A stretch of 64,000 nt of DNA from Caballeronia sordidicola (GCF_001544455.2 NZ_FCOC02000002.1:186001-250000); one strand, 5' to 3'; counted from the first letter of the stretch, positions 53,329 through 63,941 are shown. Made by a program: numbers and translations. Notes: generated by a model not told the origin, from the sequence alone.

Positions 53329-54044
53329 GCTTCCTCCGCCGTCTTCGCGCGGACGGTTCGCTGCAGGCCGGCTGCGGCACCGAACAATTCGATGCGGGGT
53401 TTATCGTGTGTTTTCGCTTTCGGCTGGCTGAACAACTCGACGCGCGCACGCGCGTTTGCCAACCGCTCGCTGCGTTCTTCTGGCGTTTGCCGCACGAGCG
53501 CCTTTTCGCGTTCGACCACGCCTGGATCTTGTTGCGTGATCAGTTTCTTGACCATCGCCTGGCCGGTTCGCGGCATGAATGCGACCTTGCGCGGATACAT
53601 GCCCTGCAGGTCTTCAGCCACGATCCGGATCTTTTCCAGCGCGAGATAGCGGCGCACGAACTCGGAATTGCGGTCCCCGATATTGATGGTCGTCATGCCC
53701 GCCAGCACCGCGCCGCCGCCAAAGACTTTTGCCTCGAAACGTTCGCGCCGCCCGCCGCGCTTGATCATCTCGTTGATCAGCACTTCCATGGCGTACGCGC
53801 CGTATCGCATGGAATCCGAACTGGATTGCGACGCGTCGGCGCCGTCGTCGGGCAGCATGAAATGGTTCATTCCACCAATGCCCGCCGTCCGGTCATGAAT
53901 GCACGCCGCCACGCACGAACCGAGCACCGTGACGAGCACCATGTTTTCGCCCGTCATGTAGAACTCGTTCGGCAACAGCTTCACGCCTGGGAGCTTGAAG
54001 TGGTTGTCGAAGTAAAGGTTCGTCGCGATCGGCAATGCGCTCAT
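53325..54044 (-). CDS. cheD: chemoreceptor glutamine deamidase CheD
   Basis: A 239-residue CheD. Catalytic C44 ([11 protein letters not shown]) and H61 (GGMNHFMLP), Thr/Ser in the [12 protein letters not shown] block, and VFGGGAVL are seen. It deamidates selected receptor glutamines. The C-terminus (from [10 protein letters not shown]) is a longer basic tail than in Bacillus CheD. Overlaps cheR and cheB by 4 bp each, so all three are translationally coupled. Confidence 0.94.
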   Translation of the reverse strand: MSALPIATNLYFDNHFKLPGVKLLPNEFYMTGENMVLVTVLGSCVAACIHDRTAGIGGMNHFMLPDDGADASQSSSDSMRYGAYAMEVLINEMIKRGGRRERFEAKVFGGGAVLAGMTTINIGDRNSEFVRRYLALEKIRIVAEDLQGMYPRKVAFMPRTGQAMVKKLITQQDPGVVEREKALVRQTPEERSERLANARARVELFSQPKAKTHDKPRIELFGAAAGLQRTVRAKTAEEA

Positions 54045-54967
54045 GCCAGTTCTCCGGCGAGCGCCTTTTTCCTGGCCGGCGCAGCAACGGAGTCGCGCGA
54101 CAACGCGTATACCGTCTGGCCGCGCAGCTTGAACGCCTGCGTCACGTAAGTGAAGTTTTCCGAATGCCCGGCGAACAGCAGGCCGCCGCTTTTCATCAGC
54201 GGTTCGAAGCGCGCGAGGACCTGCGCCTGCGTGGGTTTATCGAAGTAGATCATCACGTTGCGGCAGAAGATCGCGTCGAACTGGCCCGACAGCGCATATT
54301 TCGAATCCGTCAGGTTCAGTTGCTCGAACTTCACCATGGCCCGCACTTCGGGGCGGATCTTCACCATGCCCGCGTGCGCGCCCGTGCCCTTCAGGAAGAA
54401 GCGCTTCAGGCGTTCCGCTCCGAGCGTCTTCACCGAGTCGAGCGAATAGACGCCCGCGTCGGCCTTCTGCAAAACCTGGCTGTCGATATCCGTCGCGATC
54501 ACCGTGCAGTGGCGCGCAGCGGAATCGCCCAGTGTTTCCATCAGCGTCATGGCGATGGAATACGGTTCCTCCCCCGTCGACGCCGCCGAGCACCACACCG
54601 AGAACGGCTGCGGCCGGCTCTTCGCGAACGTGGCGAGAATCGGAAAATGATGCGATTCGCGGAAAAACGCGGTCAGGTTCGTGGTCAGCGCATTGGTGAA
54701 CGCTTCCCACTCGGCGCTGTCCGGCTGCGCTTCGAGGCGATCGAGATAAAGACGAAACGTATCGATGTTGCACGCGCGCAGCCGTCGCGCGAGACGGCTG
54801 TACGCCATGTCGCGTTTATGCTCGGACAGCGAAATCCCCGCGCGCCGGTGAATCAGCTCGCGAATGCGCCCGAAATCGGCGCTGGTGAATTCGAAGTCGC
54901 GTTCCACTTCCGAACCGTTTCGGGTCCGGTCGCGGGAAGTATCGACGGGTGAGCGCGTTGCCATCAT
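54041..54967 (-). CDS. cheR: chemotaxis methyltransferase CheR
   Basis: A 308-residue SAM-dependent methyltransferase with an N-terminal helical domain ([32 protein letters not shown] in pieces) and a Rossmann methyltransferase domain ([20 protein letters not shown] and [28 protein letters not shown]). The CheR beta-subdomain, which grips receptor pentapeptides, is present. It methylates glutamates of MCPs. AAGG stands five bases before the ATG. It follows the MCP gene, whose C-terminus ends in a CheR-binding pentapeptide. Confidence 0.96.
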   Translation of the reverse strand: MMATRSPVDTSRDRTRNGSEVERDFEFTSADFGRIRELIHRRAGISLSEHKRDMAYSRLARRLRACNIDTFRLYLDRLEAQPDSAEWEAFTNALTTNLTAFFRESHHFPILATFAKSRPQPFSVWCSAASTGEEPYSIAMTLMETLGDSAARHCTVIATDIDSQVLQKADAGVYSLDSVKTLGAERLKRFFLKGTGAHAGMVKIRPEVRAMVKFEQLNLTDSKYALSGQFDAIFCRNVMIYFDKPTQAQVLARFEPLMKSGGLLFAGHSENFTYVTQAFKLRGQTVYALSRDSVAAPARKKALAGELA

Positions 54968-55024
54968 CTAGCCTTTGTTCTGCTGGAACGTGCGTTGGGC
55001 CTGCATGCTCTTCTGCCACTTGCC

Positions 55025-56821
55025 TTAAAAAGTTTCCCAGTCGCCGGCTGCGGTTGCAGCGAGCTTTGGTGCTTTCGCTACAGGTGCGGCTTCTTCAGAA
55101 GAAGCCGGAGTCACTGCGATAACCTTCGCAGTTACCTTCTCGTTATCCTTATTAACGGCGCGATTGGCCGCGACGTTAGGCCGCGAAACAACTTTTATCG
55201 GCGTGGTGGCGTGGGTTGCATTGGCCGGCGTGGCAACCGATGGTTCAACGCGTTCCTGCGCTGTGTCGCCACTGACTTGCCAGTGGCCAACCACATCCTT
55301 CAGCTTGCGCGTCTGCTCTTCAAGCGACGCCGCAGCGGCCGCCGCTTCTTCAACAAGTGCGGCGTTCTGCTGCGTGACTTCGTCCATTTGCCCGACCGCG
55401 CGGCTCACCTGTTCAATGCCTTGCGATTGCTCTTCGGACGCCGCGCTGATCTCGCCCATGATGTCCGTCACGCGGCGCACCGCCTGGACGATCTCATCCA
55501 TGGTCGTGCCGGCGCGCGCCACGAGCTGCGAGCCGCTTTCGACCTTCGCCGTCGAATCGCCGATCAGCGACTTGATCTCCTTGGCCGCCGCCGCGCTGCG
55601 TTGCGCAAGGCTGCGCACTTCGCCCGCCACGACCGCGAATCCGCGGCCTTCCTCGCCGGCGCGCGCCGCTTCCACGGCCGCATTCAGCGCAAGAATGTTC
55701 GTCTGGAAAGCGATTCCTTCAATCACGCCGATGATGTCCACCACCTTGCTCGAACTCGATGAAATCGCGTTCATCGTGCTCACGACCTGTTCAACGACTT
55801 CACCGCCGCGCGATGCAATGTCCGACGCGTTCACGGCCAGTTGCGAAGCCTGCCGCGCGTTCTCGGCGTTCTGCTTTACCGTGCTGGTGAGCTGCTCCAT
55901 GCTCGACGCCGTTTCCTGCAGCGACGCCGCCTGTTCTTCCGTGCGTTGCGACAGATCCGTGTTGCCGCTTGCAATCTCGCGCGCGCCGACATCGATGGAT
56001 TCAGCGCCGTGATGCACCGATCCGACCATCGCGGTCAGGTTCACGCGCATGCGTTCGATACCCGCGAACAAGCGGCCGATCTCGTTGGTTTTATCGGTGT
56101 GCGCGGAGCGCGTCAGGTCGCCGCGCGCGATGCGCTCGAAGTGATCCACGGCTTCGTTGATCGGCTGCACGATCATGCCGCCCATCGCGAAGCGCGTGCC
56201 AATCAGGGTCAACACCGCGAGCACCATCACGCCCACGATCACCTGGATCAGCAACGCAATATTCGCCTGTGCATCCACGCGCAAGATATCGGCGTGTTTC
56301 TGCATGAAGTCCACGACCGCGGACGCCGCCGCGTCCTGCGCCACGAACATCGGGCTGATCTTCGTGTCGGCGATCGCGTGATATGCCGGCAGGTCGTTTG
56401 CGCGGATCGCGACAAACTCCGGTTCCACGCCTTCGCGCATCAGTGCGTCGCGCCGGGCGACGACTTCGTCCAGCATGGCTTGCGGCAAGGTCGGCTTCGG
56501 CGTGGCGAGGAACAGCTTCCAGTTCTCGTTGGATTTATCGAGCAGGACCTGGCCGCGATCGATCGCCTTTTTGGCTTCGTCGGTCTTGCCAGCTTCATCG
56601 AGCGAACGCACGCGATCAAGCGTCACGCGGGCTCGCAGCAGGTATGACGACGCGTCGTTGAGCGCGCGCGTCGAGACCATGTCGCCGTCGGCCAGCACGG
56701 ACAGCGAATTGCCGGCCGCGTGCAAGCCGTTCAGCGACAGCGCGGCCACCACGGCGGCAAAGCCGACGAACAACAGGCCCACGAGCGTCAGCGTAGTACG
56801 AATCGACCAGTTCTTAAGCAT
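55025..56821 (-). CDS. methyl-accepting chemotaxis protein with C-terminal DWETF
   Basis: A 598-residue MCP: short N-terminal cytoplasmic part, first membrane helix ([20 protein letters not shown]), a four-helix-bundle periplasmic sensor (about residues 35-190), second helix ([23 protein letters not shown]), HAMP, and a signalling domain with the invariant hairpin tip [43 protein letters not shown] in pieces. The final residues GDWETF are the CheR/CheB tethering pentapeptide type (E. coli NWETF). The ligand is unknown; the sensor resembles the Tar/Tsr four-helix type. Confidence 0.95.
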   Translation of the reverse strand: MLKNWSIRTTLTLVGLLFVGFAAVVAALSLNGLHAAGNSLSVLADGDMVSTRALNDASSYLLRARVTLDRVRSLDEAGKTDEAKKAIDRGQVLLDKSNENWKLFLATPKPTLPQAMLDEVVARRDALMREGVEPEFVAIRANDLPAYHAIADTKISPMFVAQDAAASAVVDFMQKHADILRVDAQANIALLIQVIVGVMVLAVLTLIGTRFAMGGMIVQPINEAVDHFERIARGDLTRSAHTDKTNEIGRLFAGIERMRVNLTAMVGSVHHGAESIDVGAREIASGNTDLSQRTEEQAASLQETASSMEQLTSTVKQNAENARQASQLAVNASDIASRGGEVVEQVVSTMNAISSSSSKVVDIIGVIEGIAFQTNILALNAAVEAARAGEEGRGFAVVAGEVRSLAQRSAAAAKEIKSLIGDSTAKVESGSQLVARAGTTMDEIVQAVRRVTDIMGEISAASEEQSQGIEQVSRAVGQMDEVTQQNAALVEEAAAAAASLEEQTRKLKDVVGHWQVSGDTAQERVEPSVATPANATHATTPIKVVSRPNVAANRAVNKDNEKVTAKVIAVTPASSEEAAPVAKAPKLAATAAGDWETF

Positions 56822-56871
56822 GTCTTTCTTCCCGACCAGCGTGAGTTCAATCAGTTACGTGAAACGTGGGA

Positions 56872-57402
56872 TCAAGCCGCGACGGAGTCGATCAACTCCA
56901 TCTCCTTGCTTGTCATCAGCTTTTCGATGTCCATCAGGATCAGCATGCGGCCGTCGACCGTGCCGAGTCCCGTCAGATATTCGGTCGTGAGCGTCGCGCC
57001 GAATTCCGGTGCGGGCATGACCTGGTCGGCTTGCAGCGTAAGGACGTCGGAGACGCCGTCGACCACCATGCCCACCACGCGATGCGCCACGTTCAGGATG
57101 ATCACGACCGTCTGGTTGTCGTACTCGACGCGCCCGAGATTGAACTTGATGCGCATGTCGACGATCGGCACGATAATGCCGCGCAGGTTGATCACGCCCT
57201 TGATGAACGCCGGCGCATTCGCGATGCGCGTGACGTTGTCGTAGCCGCGAATTTCCTGCACCTTCAGGATGTCGATGCCGTACTCTTCCGCGCCCAGTGT
57301 GAAGACGAGGAATTCCTGTCCGGCCGCTTCCGCCTGCGTGCTGACACGTTGAACGTCACGGCGCTGCGCCGCGGATGTAATGGATTGGATGTCTGCTGCC
57401 AT
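56872..57402 (-). CDS. cheW: chemotaxis coupling protein CheW
   Basis: A 176-residue CheW. The fold runs from [29 protein letters not shown] to [19 protein letters not shown] and [13 protein letters not shown]. It couples CheA to MCP hairpin tips. An extra 25-residue N-terminal part with [15 protein letters not shown] precedes the core. It follows cheA by 44 bp and precedes the MCP gene by 50 bp. Confidence 0.96.
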   Translation of the reverse strand: MAADIQSITSAAQRRDVQRVSTQAEAAGQEFLVFTLGAEEYGIDILKVQEIRGYDNVTRIANAPAFIKGVINLRGIIVPIVDMRIKFNLGRVEYDNQTVVIILNVAHRVVGMVVDGVSDVLTLQADQVMPAPEFGATLTTEYLTGLGTVDGRMLILMDIEKLMTSKEMELIDSVAA

Positions 57403-57446
57403 TTTTAACTCCCGGAGTTGCGTTGTCTGGTTAATGCATCAGTGCG

Positions 57447-59681
57447 TCAATGCGTCAGCGCACCATGCGCCGTGCGGTTTTCTCGATTGAGCGCCGCCAC
57501 GTCCACAATCAGCGCCACGCTGCCGTCGCCGAGAATGGTTGCGGCCGAAATGCCGTGCACCTTGCGATAGTTCGTTTCGAGGTTCTTCACCACCACTTGC
57601 TGCTGACCAACGAGTTCATCGATCAACATGGCAAAACGACGCCCCTCGGACTGAATGATCGTGATGATTCCCTGCGTGGGTTCCGTGCGCGCGTCGCTCA
57701 CTTCAAACACCTGATGCAGCGCAACGAGCGGCAGGTATTCACCGCGCACGCGCACCACGCGCTCGCCGCCCGCGACGGTGTAGATATCGTCGGCAACGGG
57801 TTGCAGCGATTCCATCACGAAGTTCAGCGGCAGGATGAAAATCTCGCTGCCCACCTTCACCGACATGCCGTCGAGAATCGCAAGCGTCAGCGGCAATACG
57901 ATCTTCGTGGTCGTGCCGCGGCCTTCGCGCGACTGGATTTCGACGTGGCCGCCCATTGCCTGGATATTGCGTTTCACCACATCCATGCCAACGCCACGGC
58001 CGGAAATGTCGGTAACCTGGTCGGCGGTGGAAAAGCCCGGCATGAAGATGAGTTGCCAGACTTCGTCGTCGGACATCGATTCATTGACCTGCATGCCCTG
58101 CTTCATTGCCTTGGCGAGAATCTTGTCGCGGCGCAGGCCCGCGCCGTCGTCGCTGACTTCGATCACGATGTTGCCGCCGTGATGCGCCGCCGACAGCACC
58201 AGTTGCCCCGCCGCCGCCTTGCCCGCGGCGCGGCGCGCTTCCACGGTTTCAATGCCGTGATCGAGCGAGTTGCGCACAAGGTGCGTCAACGGGTCGATGA
58301 TGCGTTCAATCAGGCTCTTGTCCAGTTCCGTCGCCTGGCCGAACGTGACGAGTTCGACTTCCTTGCCGAGTTTCGCGGCGAGATCGCGCACGAGGCGCGG
58401 GAAACGGCTGAAGACGTAATCCATCGGCATCATGCGGATGGACATCACGGCTTCCTGCAGGTCGCGCGCATTGCGTTCGAGTTGCGCCATGCCGTTGAAA
58501 AGGCGGTCGTGCAGCGCGGGATCGAAAGTGCTCGTGGTTTCGGCAAGCATGGCTTGCGTGATTACCAGTTCGCCCACGAGGTTGATCAACTGGTCGACCT
58601 TCTCCACGCCCACGCGAATCGAACTGCCTTCAGACGCCGCCGGCGCCGCAGCAGCGCGAGCCTTGGGCGCTTCAGCCGGAGCCGATGCCGCCGCCACATT
58701 CGCGCGGGGCTCGGCGGCGGCGGTTGCGGCCGCCATCGGTTCCGTCTTCCCTGCGTCGGGTGCTTTTTCCGTCACCTCTCTGGTTTGTTCTGTTGCCGCA
58801 ACCGCGGCCGGCGCTTGAACTTCCGACGCCTGCGATGCATTACCCCGGCCAATCGAAATCTGCGATTCATCGATCACGAAACAGCACACGGCGACAATGT
58901 CATCCGCCGACACATCCGAGTCCAGCCACAACGTCAGGTCACCGCCCGACTTCTTTTCCCCGACAACAGTCCCGAGGTTGCCAAGCTCTTCAGTCAGCAG
59001 AGCCTGGTCCTTTTCCCCTACCCCCCGAAGCGTAATTTTCAGATGTGGGCCGTCATCGGCTTCATCGTTTGCATTTGCCGATTCCGGCGCGGACGCAAAC
59101 TCCGTCCAGCCGCCTTCTTCTTCCACGGCTTCGTTCGCCTGCTCGACTACATGCGCGGGCGGCTCGTTCGGGCCCAGCGCCATCGCGACTTGCGCGAGAT
59201 CCTGCGCGATAGCGGCTTCATCGGCGAAAGACGGCGTGGGCTCCGCAGCGGCTTGCGGTGCGTGACCGGCGTGGCCAGTGTCGTCGCCCGCGTCGTTGTC
59301 GCGCAGGAATTCAAGCTTCGCGCAGATCGCCTTCGCGGCGGCCGCATCCGGTTCCGCGCTCGCGCGATACGCGCCGAGCTGATCCGACAGCACGTCCTTG
59401 GTTTCAAGAAAGGTATCGATCATGTCGCGGCGCAAGACCAGCTCGTTGTTGCGCGCCCGATCGAGCAGCGACTCAAGAATGTGCGTGGTCTCGGTCAGCG
59501 CCGAAAAGCCGAACGTGGCCGCGCCTCCCTTGATGGAATGCGCCGCGCGGAAGATCGCGCCCAGATCCTCGGGATCGGGGTTCGCCAGATCCAGCGCGAG
59601 CAGCAATTGCTCCATGTCGGCGAGCAGCTCGTCGGCTTCATCGAAGAATGTTTGATAGAACTGCGTAATGTCGAGTGTCAT
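57447..59681 (-). CDS. cheA: chemotaxis histidine kinase CheA
   Basis: A 744-residue hybrid-free CheA. P1 domain with phosphorylated H48 (FRAAHSIKGGAATFGF), P2-like CheY/CheB-binding region (about residues 210-285, LKITLRGVGEKDQAL), a long Ala/Pro/Glu-rich linker (about 290-355), P3 dimer helices (VDQLINLVGELVITQAMLA), P4 kinase with LTHLVRNSLDHGIE, DDGAGL and ISGRGVGMDVV boxes, and P5 CheW-like domain. It autophosphorylates in response to receptors and passes phosphate to CheY and CheB. Length is typical for beta-proteobacteria. Confidence 0.96.
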   Translation of the reverse strand: MTLDITQFYQTFFDEADELLADMEQLLLALDLANPDPEDLGAIFRAAHSIKGGAATFGFSALTETTHILESLLDRARNNELVLRRDMIDTFLETKDVLSDQLGAYRASAEPDAAAAKAICAKLEFLRDNDAGDDTGHAGHAPQAAAEPTPSFADEAAIAQDLAQVAMALGPNEPPAHVVEQANEAVEEEGGWTEFASAPESANANDEADDGPHLKITLRGVGEKDQALLTEELGNLGTVVGEKKSGGDLTLWLDSDVSADDIVAVCCFVIDESQISIGRGNASQASEVQAPAAVAATEQTREVTEKAPDAGKTEPMAAATAAAEPRANVAAASAPAEAPKARAAAAPAASEGSSIRVGVEKVDQLINLVGELVITQAMLAETTSTFDPALHDRLFNGMAQLERNARDLQEAVMSIRMMPMDYVFSRFPRLVRDLAAKLGKEVELVTFGQATELDKSLIERIIDPLTHLVRNSLDHGIETVEARRAAGKAAAGQLVLSAAHHGGNIVIEVSDDGAGLRRDKILAKAMKQGMQVNESMSDDEVWQLIFMPGFSTADQVTDISGRGVGMDVVKRNIQAMGGHVEIQSREGRGTTTKIVLPLTLAILDGMSVKVGSEIFILPLNFVMESLQPVADDIYTVAGGERVVRVRGEYLPLVALHQVFEVSDARTEPTQGIITIIQSEGRRFAMLIDELVGQQQVVVKNLETNYRKVHGISAATILGDGSVALIVDVAALNRENRTAHGALTH

Positions 59682-59766
59682 GCCTGGGTCACCACCGGAT
59701 GCCTTGTCTGTCGTCGCTATGCGCGTCGTAAGTGCTGTGTGCTTTGTGCTGTTGATGCTGATACGT

Positions 59767-60147
59767 TCAGTGCGACTGCTCGGCGTCCGACAACGTCGCC
59801 ACCAGCTCGGTCAGCATGTCGGGATCGATTGGCTTTTCAATCCAGCCCGTCGCGCCCGCTTCTCGCGCCGCCGCCTTGAACTGCTCGCTCGATTCGGTCG
59901 TGAGCACGAGGATCGGCGTGTTCGCGTACGCCCGATGCCCACGCAACTTCACGATCAGATCGAGGCCGCTCATGGCTGGCATGTTCTGGTCCGTGACGAT
60001 CAGATCGAATTGCTCGGCGAGCGCCGCTTCGTAGCCTTCGGCGCCATCGGCGGCAACTTCAACGCGATACCCCGCCGCAACGAAGGTCGCGGACAGGACC
60101 TTGCGCATGGAAGCTGAGTCGTCGATGGTCAGAATGTTCTTGATCAT
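59767..60147 (-). CDS. CheY-like single-domain response regulator
   Basis: A 126-residue receiver domain. TIDDSASMRKVL holds the acidic pocket, LIVTDQNMPAMSGL the phosphoacceptor Asp, and GWIEKPIDPDML the Lys. It is a separate receiver from the cheY at 51738 and is often named cheY1 in this group. It may act as a phosphate sink or a second motor regulator. Located between motB and cheA in the mot-che operon; 48 bp after motB and 85 bp before cheA. Confidence 0.92.
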   Translation of the reverse strand: MIKNILTIDDSASMRKVLSATFVAAGYRVEVAADGAEGYEAALAEQFDLIVTDQNMPAMSGLDLIVKLRGHRAYANTPILVLTTESSEQFKAAAREAGATGWIEKPIDPDMLTELVATLSDAEQSH

Positions 60148-60195
60148 GGTTGGTCGTTCCTGGTCCGATGTTCTTGAGGCGCGTCCCGAAGCTGG

Positions 60196-61167
60196 CTACT
60201 TGGCCGCCGGCCTGGCCGGCGCAAGCGCGCCCAGGTCAGGCGTGGCGTTGCCAGGATTCAGGGGATTGCTGGTGATCGTGGTTGCTGAAGAGTCGTCGCG
60301 CGTCATCGACTCTTCCGATTTGCGATTCAAAACGAGAATGCTGATGCGGCGGTTTTCGGGATCGAATGCGTCTTTCTTGTTCAGGTTCTGCGTGGATGCC
60401 AGACCGATCACGCGCAGCACCTTCGCTTCGTCCATGCCGCCCGAGATCAATTCGCGGCGTGAGGCATTCGCCCGGTCCGCCGACAACTCCCAGTTGCTGT
60501 ACCCCTTCTCGCCACCAGCATATTGCGTTGCGTCCGTGTGACCCTGCACGACGATGCGGTTCGGCACGTCGTTGAGCGCCTTGCCGATTTCGCGCAGGAT
60601 GTCGCGCATATACGGCTGCACGGAATTGCTCGCGAGGGCGAACATCGGGCGCTTCTGGGTATCCACGATCTCGATGCGCAAACCCTGTTGCGTCGAATCA
60701 ATGCGAATCTGCTGCCGGAACTGACGCAAGACCGGATTCGCGTCAATCGCCGACATCAGCTTCACCTGCAGGTCATGCAGGCGAGCCTGATCGCGCCGCT
60801 CCAGTTCGCCTTGCGCGTCCTTCAGCGTCTGCTCGTCAATGCGGTTCGAGCGCCGCGTGCCGTCGCTCATGCGCGTCGTGCCTGGCTCGGGGCTTGAGAT
60901 ATCGCGGCCGCCGCCGTCGATGATGCTCGAGTCCATGCCGGTGCGCTGCCCGCCCATGATCGCGTTCTTGAGCGGCATGTTGAAATATTCCGCAATGCCC
61001 TGGCGCTGCACCGGCGACACGGCGCTCAGCAGCCACATGAGCAGGAAGAACGCCATCATCGCCGTCATGAAATCGGCGTAGGCGAGCTTCCACGCGCCGC
61101 CGTGATGCGCTTTCTTGCTCGATATGATCCGTTTGATGAAGATTGGGCGGTCGTTCTTGTTGGCCAT
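60196..61167 (-). CDS. motB: flagellar motor stator protein MotB
   Basis: A 323-residue MotB. A single membrane helix (about residues 31-50) holds the proton-binding aspartate D32 in YADFMTAMMAFFLLMWLL. The periplasmic part has an OmpA-like peptidoglycan-binding domain (IVVQGHTDATQ and NWELSADRANASRREL). The C-terminal about 40 residues are Ser/Thr/Pro rich. It anchors the stator to the wall and works with MotA. Second gene of the operon, 42 bp after motA. Confidence 0.96.
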   Translation of the reverse strand: MANKNDRPIFIKRIISSKKAHHGGAWKLAYADFMTAMMAFFLLMWLLSAVSPVQRQGIAEYFNMPLKNAIMGGQRTGMDSSIIDGGGRDISSPEPGTTRMSDGTRRSNRIDEQTLKDAQGELERRDQARLHDLQVKLMSAIDANPVLRQFRQQIRIDSTQQGLRIEIVDTQKRPMFALASNSVQPYMRDILREIGKALNDVPNRIVVQGHTDATQYAGGEKGYSNWELSADRANASRRELISGGMDEAKVLRVIGLASTQNLNKKDAFDPENRRISILVLNRKSEESMTRDDSSATTITSNPLNPGNATPDLGALAPARPAAK

Positions 61168-61209
61168 GATGGATTCTCCGAAAGCGCGTGGTCGCGTGCA
61201 GGCGTGTCG

Positions 61210-62070
61210 TTATTTCGCCTTCACGCGGCGCACGTGTTCTTCCAGTTCGGAGAACGACGGACGCTCGGTGGAGAACAGCACCTTGCGGCCGAACTCGACC
61301 GCAATCGCCGGGGCATAGCCGTTCAGGCTCGCGAGAATCGTCACCTTGATGCACTGGAACATCTTCGTGGACTCGGCCACGCGCTGCTCCACCACGCTCG
61401 CAAGCGGCCCGATCAACCCGTACGACAACAAGATGCCAAGGAACGTACCGACCAGCGCCTGCGCGATCATCTCGCCGAGGATTGCCGGCGGCTGATCGGC
61501 CGACGCCATGGTATGGACCACGCCCATCACGGCCGCGACGATCCCGAACGCCGGCATGGCGTCGCCAACTTTATGCAGCGCCTGAGCCGGGCCTTCGCCT
61601 TCGGCATGATGCGTTTCGATTTCCTCGTCCATGAGACTTTCGATTTCGAACGCGTTCATGTTCCCGCCGACCATCAGGCGCAGGTAATCGGTCAGGAATT
61701 CGACGATATGGCGATCAGCAAGGATCTTCGGATATTGCGCAAAGATCGGGCTCTTGGCCGGATCGTCTATGTCGGACTCCAGCGTCAGCGTGCCTTCCTT
61801 GCGCGCCTTGGCAAGCAGCACGTAGAGCAGCGCCATCAACTCCATGTACACGTCCTTGTTGTACTTGGAGCCTTTGAAAAGCGTCGGGATCACGCGCAGC
61901 GTGGCCTTGATCGTCTTCATGCCGTTACCGAGGATGAATGCGCCCACGCCCGCGCCTGCAATCATCAGGATTTCAACCGGCTGGACCAGCGCGCCCAGAT
62001 GCCCGCCTTCCAGCGCATAACCGCCGAAAACCGACAACAGCGTCACTAGTGTTCCGATGAAAATCAGCAC
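61210..62070 (-). CDS. motA: flagellar motor stator protein MotA
   Basis: A 286-residue MotA with four membrane segments (FIGTLVTLLSVFGGYALEGG; ILMIAGAGVGAFILGNG; FGIVAAVMGVVHTM; IIAQALVGTFLGILLSYGLIGPLA) and a cytoplasmic loop (residues about 70-170) with charged rotor-contact residues. It forms the proton channel with MotB. First gene of the operon on the minus strand. The 700 bp in front of it lack the flhDC genes often found here in Burkholderia. Confidence 0.96.
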   Translation of the reverse strand: MLIFIGTLVTLLSVFGGYALEGGHLGALVQPVEILMIAGAGVGAFILGNGMKTIKATLRVIPTLFKGSKYNKDVYMELMALLYVLLAKARKEGTLTLESDIDDPAKSPIFAQYPKILADRHIVEFLTDYLRLMVGGNMNAFEIESLMDEEIETHHAEGEGPAQALHKVGDAMPAFGIVAAVMGVVHTMASADQPPAILGEMIAQALVGTFLGILLSYGLIGPLASVVEQRVAESTKMFQCIKVTILASLNGYAPAIAVEFGRKVLFSTERPSFSELEEHVRRVKAK

Positions 62071-62769
62071 AGTCGAATCCTCATGGTTGCAGCGGCGAAA
62101 CCGCCGTTAAGTGGTTTACGGCACGAGGCTGGAAAACTTTGAAGGGAAATAGGAAGGCGCGGATTTCTGGCGCGTCTTTATTGGCGGGGGGTTTACCGTG
62201 TAAGGTGTGTGCGCCCTTCGAAGCCCGCCAGAGTTGGACAAAAATCGGGCAAAGATGCCGATTTATCCTGAATGTCCGGTTTAATGGACGTCATCGGCCG
62301 CTCGTCGTGGCGGAGTTTTATTACAGCGTGTTTCATTCGCGGTTTAACGGCGCCGTATCGGAATGACTTCACGCGCATGCGTCATATATTTCGGGTTATA
62401 AGTGCTAACCCTGTCTGGAAAGGGCTCGATGGCGCTGGCATGGGCATTGCATCCCAAGGCGTCCTGGGCTTGCGTCGCACGTTTCGAAACGAGTCGATAT
62501 TTGCTCAAACACCCTGCCAGACAAGGGATTCAGCCTAAGTTCACGTTTCGTAACCGGCGGTGTTTCGCGCTGTAACAAGGTTAAGCGTTTGAAAAATGAC
62601 TCGGCGATCACCGCAGTCATCCTGATAATGGGTCTTAAGGGATTACCCGATTTACCCGGGTCCGATTTAACGGGGGCGGCAGCATAGAGGCTGGCCGGTC
62701 CGCAAGGCTTCAGCGGTTTTCTATCGGAATTCCGTTGTTTGAAGCCGTAACGAACAGGAGAGTCACGTT
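62071..62769. promoter_or_regulatory. divergent intergenic region motA / glycosyltransferase
   Basis: A 699-bp AT-richer stretch with no believable ORF; the small open frames inside (61-88 codons) have no family features. It must hold the promoters of the mot-che operon (minus) and the glycosyltransferase (plus). At 62636-62650, TAAGGGATTACCCGA is an exact copy of the reverse complement of 6527-6541 near dctA. A CAAA-N14-GCCGATTT sequence at about 62242 faintly recalls a sigma-28 promoter but faces away from motA. Confidence 0.5.
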
Positions 62770-63834
62770 ATGCGTATCGCACAAATTGCACCTTTGCACG
62801 AAGCAGTTCCTCCGAAGTTCTACGGTGGCACCGAGCGCGTTGTCTCGTACTTGAGCGACGCACTGGTCGACCTGGGCCATGACGTAACGCTCTTTGCGAG
62901 CGGGGACTCGGAAACCAAGGCAACGCTCGATGCAGCATGGCCGCGTGCGCTACGCCTGGACCCGTCTATTCGCGACTGGAACGCGCCGCATGCGCTGCTG
63001 CTCGAGAAAGTGCGTCGCCGTGCCCACGAATTCGACGTACTACACTTTCACCTCGACTACATGCCGTTCTCGACGTTCTCGCAAATGGACACCCCGTTTG
63101 TGACCACGCTGCACGGCCGTCTCGATTTGCCAGAACTGCAACCGGTTTTCGACGCTTTTCCTGAAGCACCGGTCATTTCGATCTCGGATTCACAACGTCA
63201 GCCGTTGCCGCAGGCTGCCTGGTTGAACACGATCTATCATGGCCTGCCGCAAAACCTGCTGACACCGCAAACGCACAAGAAACCGGAGTATCTGGCGTTT
63301 CTGGGCCGCATCTGCCCTGAAAAGCGTGCCGATCTCGCTATCCAGATTGCAGCGCAGACTGGTTTGCCGCTGAAGATTGCCGCAAAGGTCGATAAGGTCG
63401 ACCAGGAATACTTCAAGAGCACGATCGAGCCGTTGCTGTCGAGTGCGAATGTGGAATTCGTCGGCGAAATCAACGAGCAGCAAAAGCCGGAGTTCTTGTC
63501 GGGCGCCAAGGCATTGCTGTTCCCGATCGACTGGTCGGAGCCGTTTGGTCTGGTAATGATCGAAGCAATGGCCTGCGGTACGCCCGTGATCGCGTTTAAT
63601 CGCGGTTCAGTGCCGGAAGTGATCGACCATGGCGTGACGGGCTTCATTTGCGAAGACGTTCAGGGCGCGGTAGGCGCGCTGCAACGGCTTGAAGAATTGT
63701 CACGTACTGAAATCCGCGCCCAGTTCGAACGTCGTTTCTGCGCAAGCACGATGGCGCAGAACTATGTCGACAGCTATACCGCACTGCTTCAAGCGGCAAA
63801 GCGGCCGGTGCTGCGTCAAGTTGCAATAGGTTGA
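62770..63834 (+). CDS. family 4 glycosyltransferase (GT4)
   Basis: A 354-residue retaining GT-B glycosyltransferase. N-terminal acceptor domain begins with MRIAQIAPLHEAVPPKFYGGTERVV in part (glycine-rich GT4 start). The C-terminal nucleotide-sugar domain has LAFLGRICPEKRADLAI, the EX7E motif EPFGLVMIE and GTPVIAFNRGSVPEVI. The donor and acceptor are unknown; homologues modify surface polysaccharide or trehalose/glycogen-type glycans. A good AGGAG (AACAGGAGAGTC) precedes the ATG. Divergent from motA; single-gene unit closed by the terminator at 63942. Confidence 0.88.
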   Translation: MRIAQIAPLHEAVPPKFYGGTERVVSYLSDALVDLGHDVTLFASGDSETKATLDAAWPRALRLDPSIRDWNAPHALLLEKVRRRAHEFDVLHFHLDYMPFSTFSQMDTPFVTTLHGRLDLPELQPVFDAFPEAPVISISDSQRQPLPQAAWLNTIYHGLPQNLLTPQTHKKPEYLAFLGRICPEKRADLAIQIAAQTGLPLKIAAKVDKVDQEYFKSTIEPLLSSANVEFVGEINEQQKPEFLSGAKALLFPIDWSEPFGLVMIEAMACGTPVIAFNRGSVPEVIDHGVTGFICEDVQGAVGALQRLEELSRTEIRAQFERRFCASTMAQNYVDSYTALLQAAKRPVLRQVAIG

Positions 63835-63941
63835 ACGGGAAACGCCGAGCAAATAGGCCGATGCAACGTCCATTTAGAAAAATGTGACATCGGCTGGATT
63901 TAATGCATTGAATTTACTTGAATTATCTGTATGGCAACGTG

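Noticed and set aside
57450..59879. 809-codon plus-strand open frame
   Set aside because: Antisense to cheA and its intergenic region; composition (Arg/His-rich) and lack of conserved blocks show it is a shadow.
62238..62266. sigma-28-like CAAA-N14-GCCGATTT upstream of the glycosyltransferase
   Set aside because: Spacing is off by one, the -10 differs (GCCGATTT rather than GCCGATAA), it is 500 bp from the nearest plus-strand gene and it faces away from motA.
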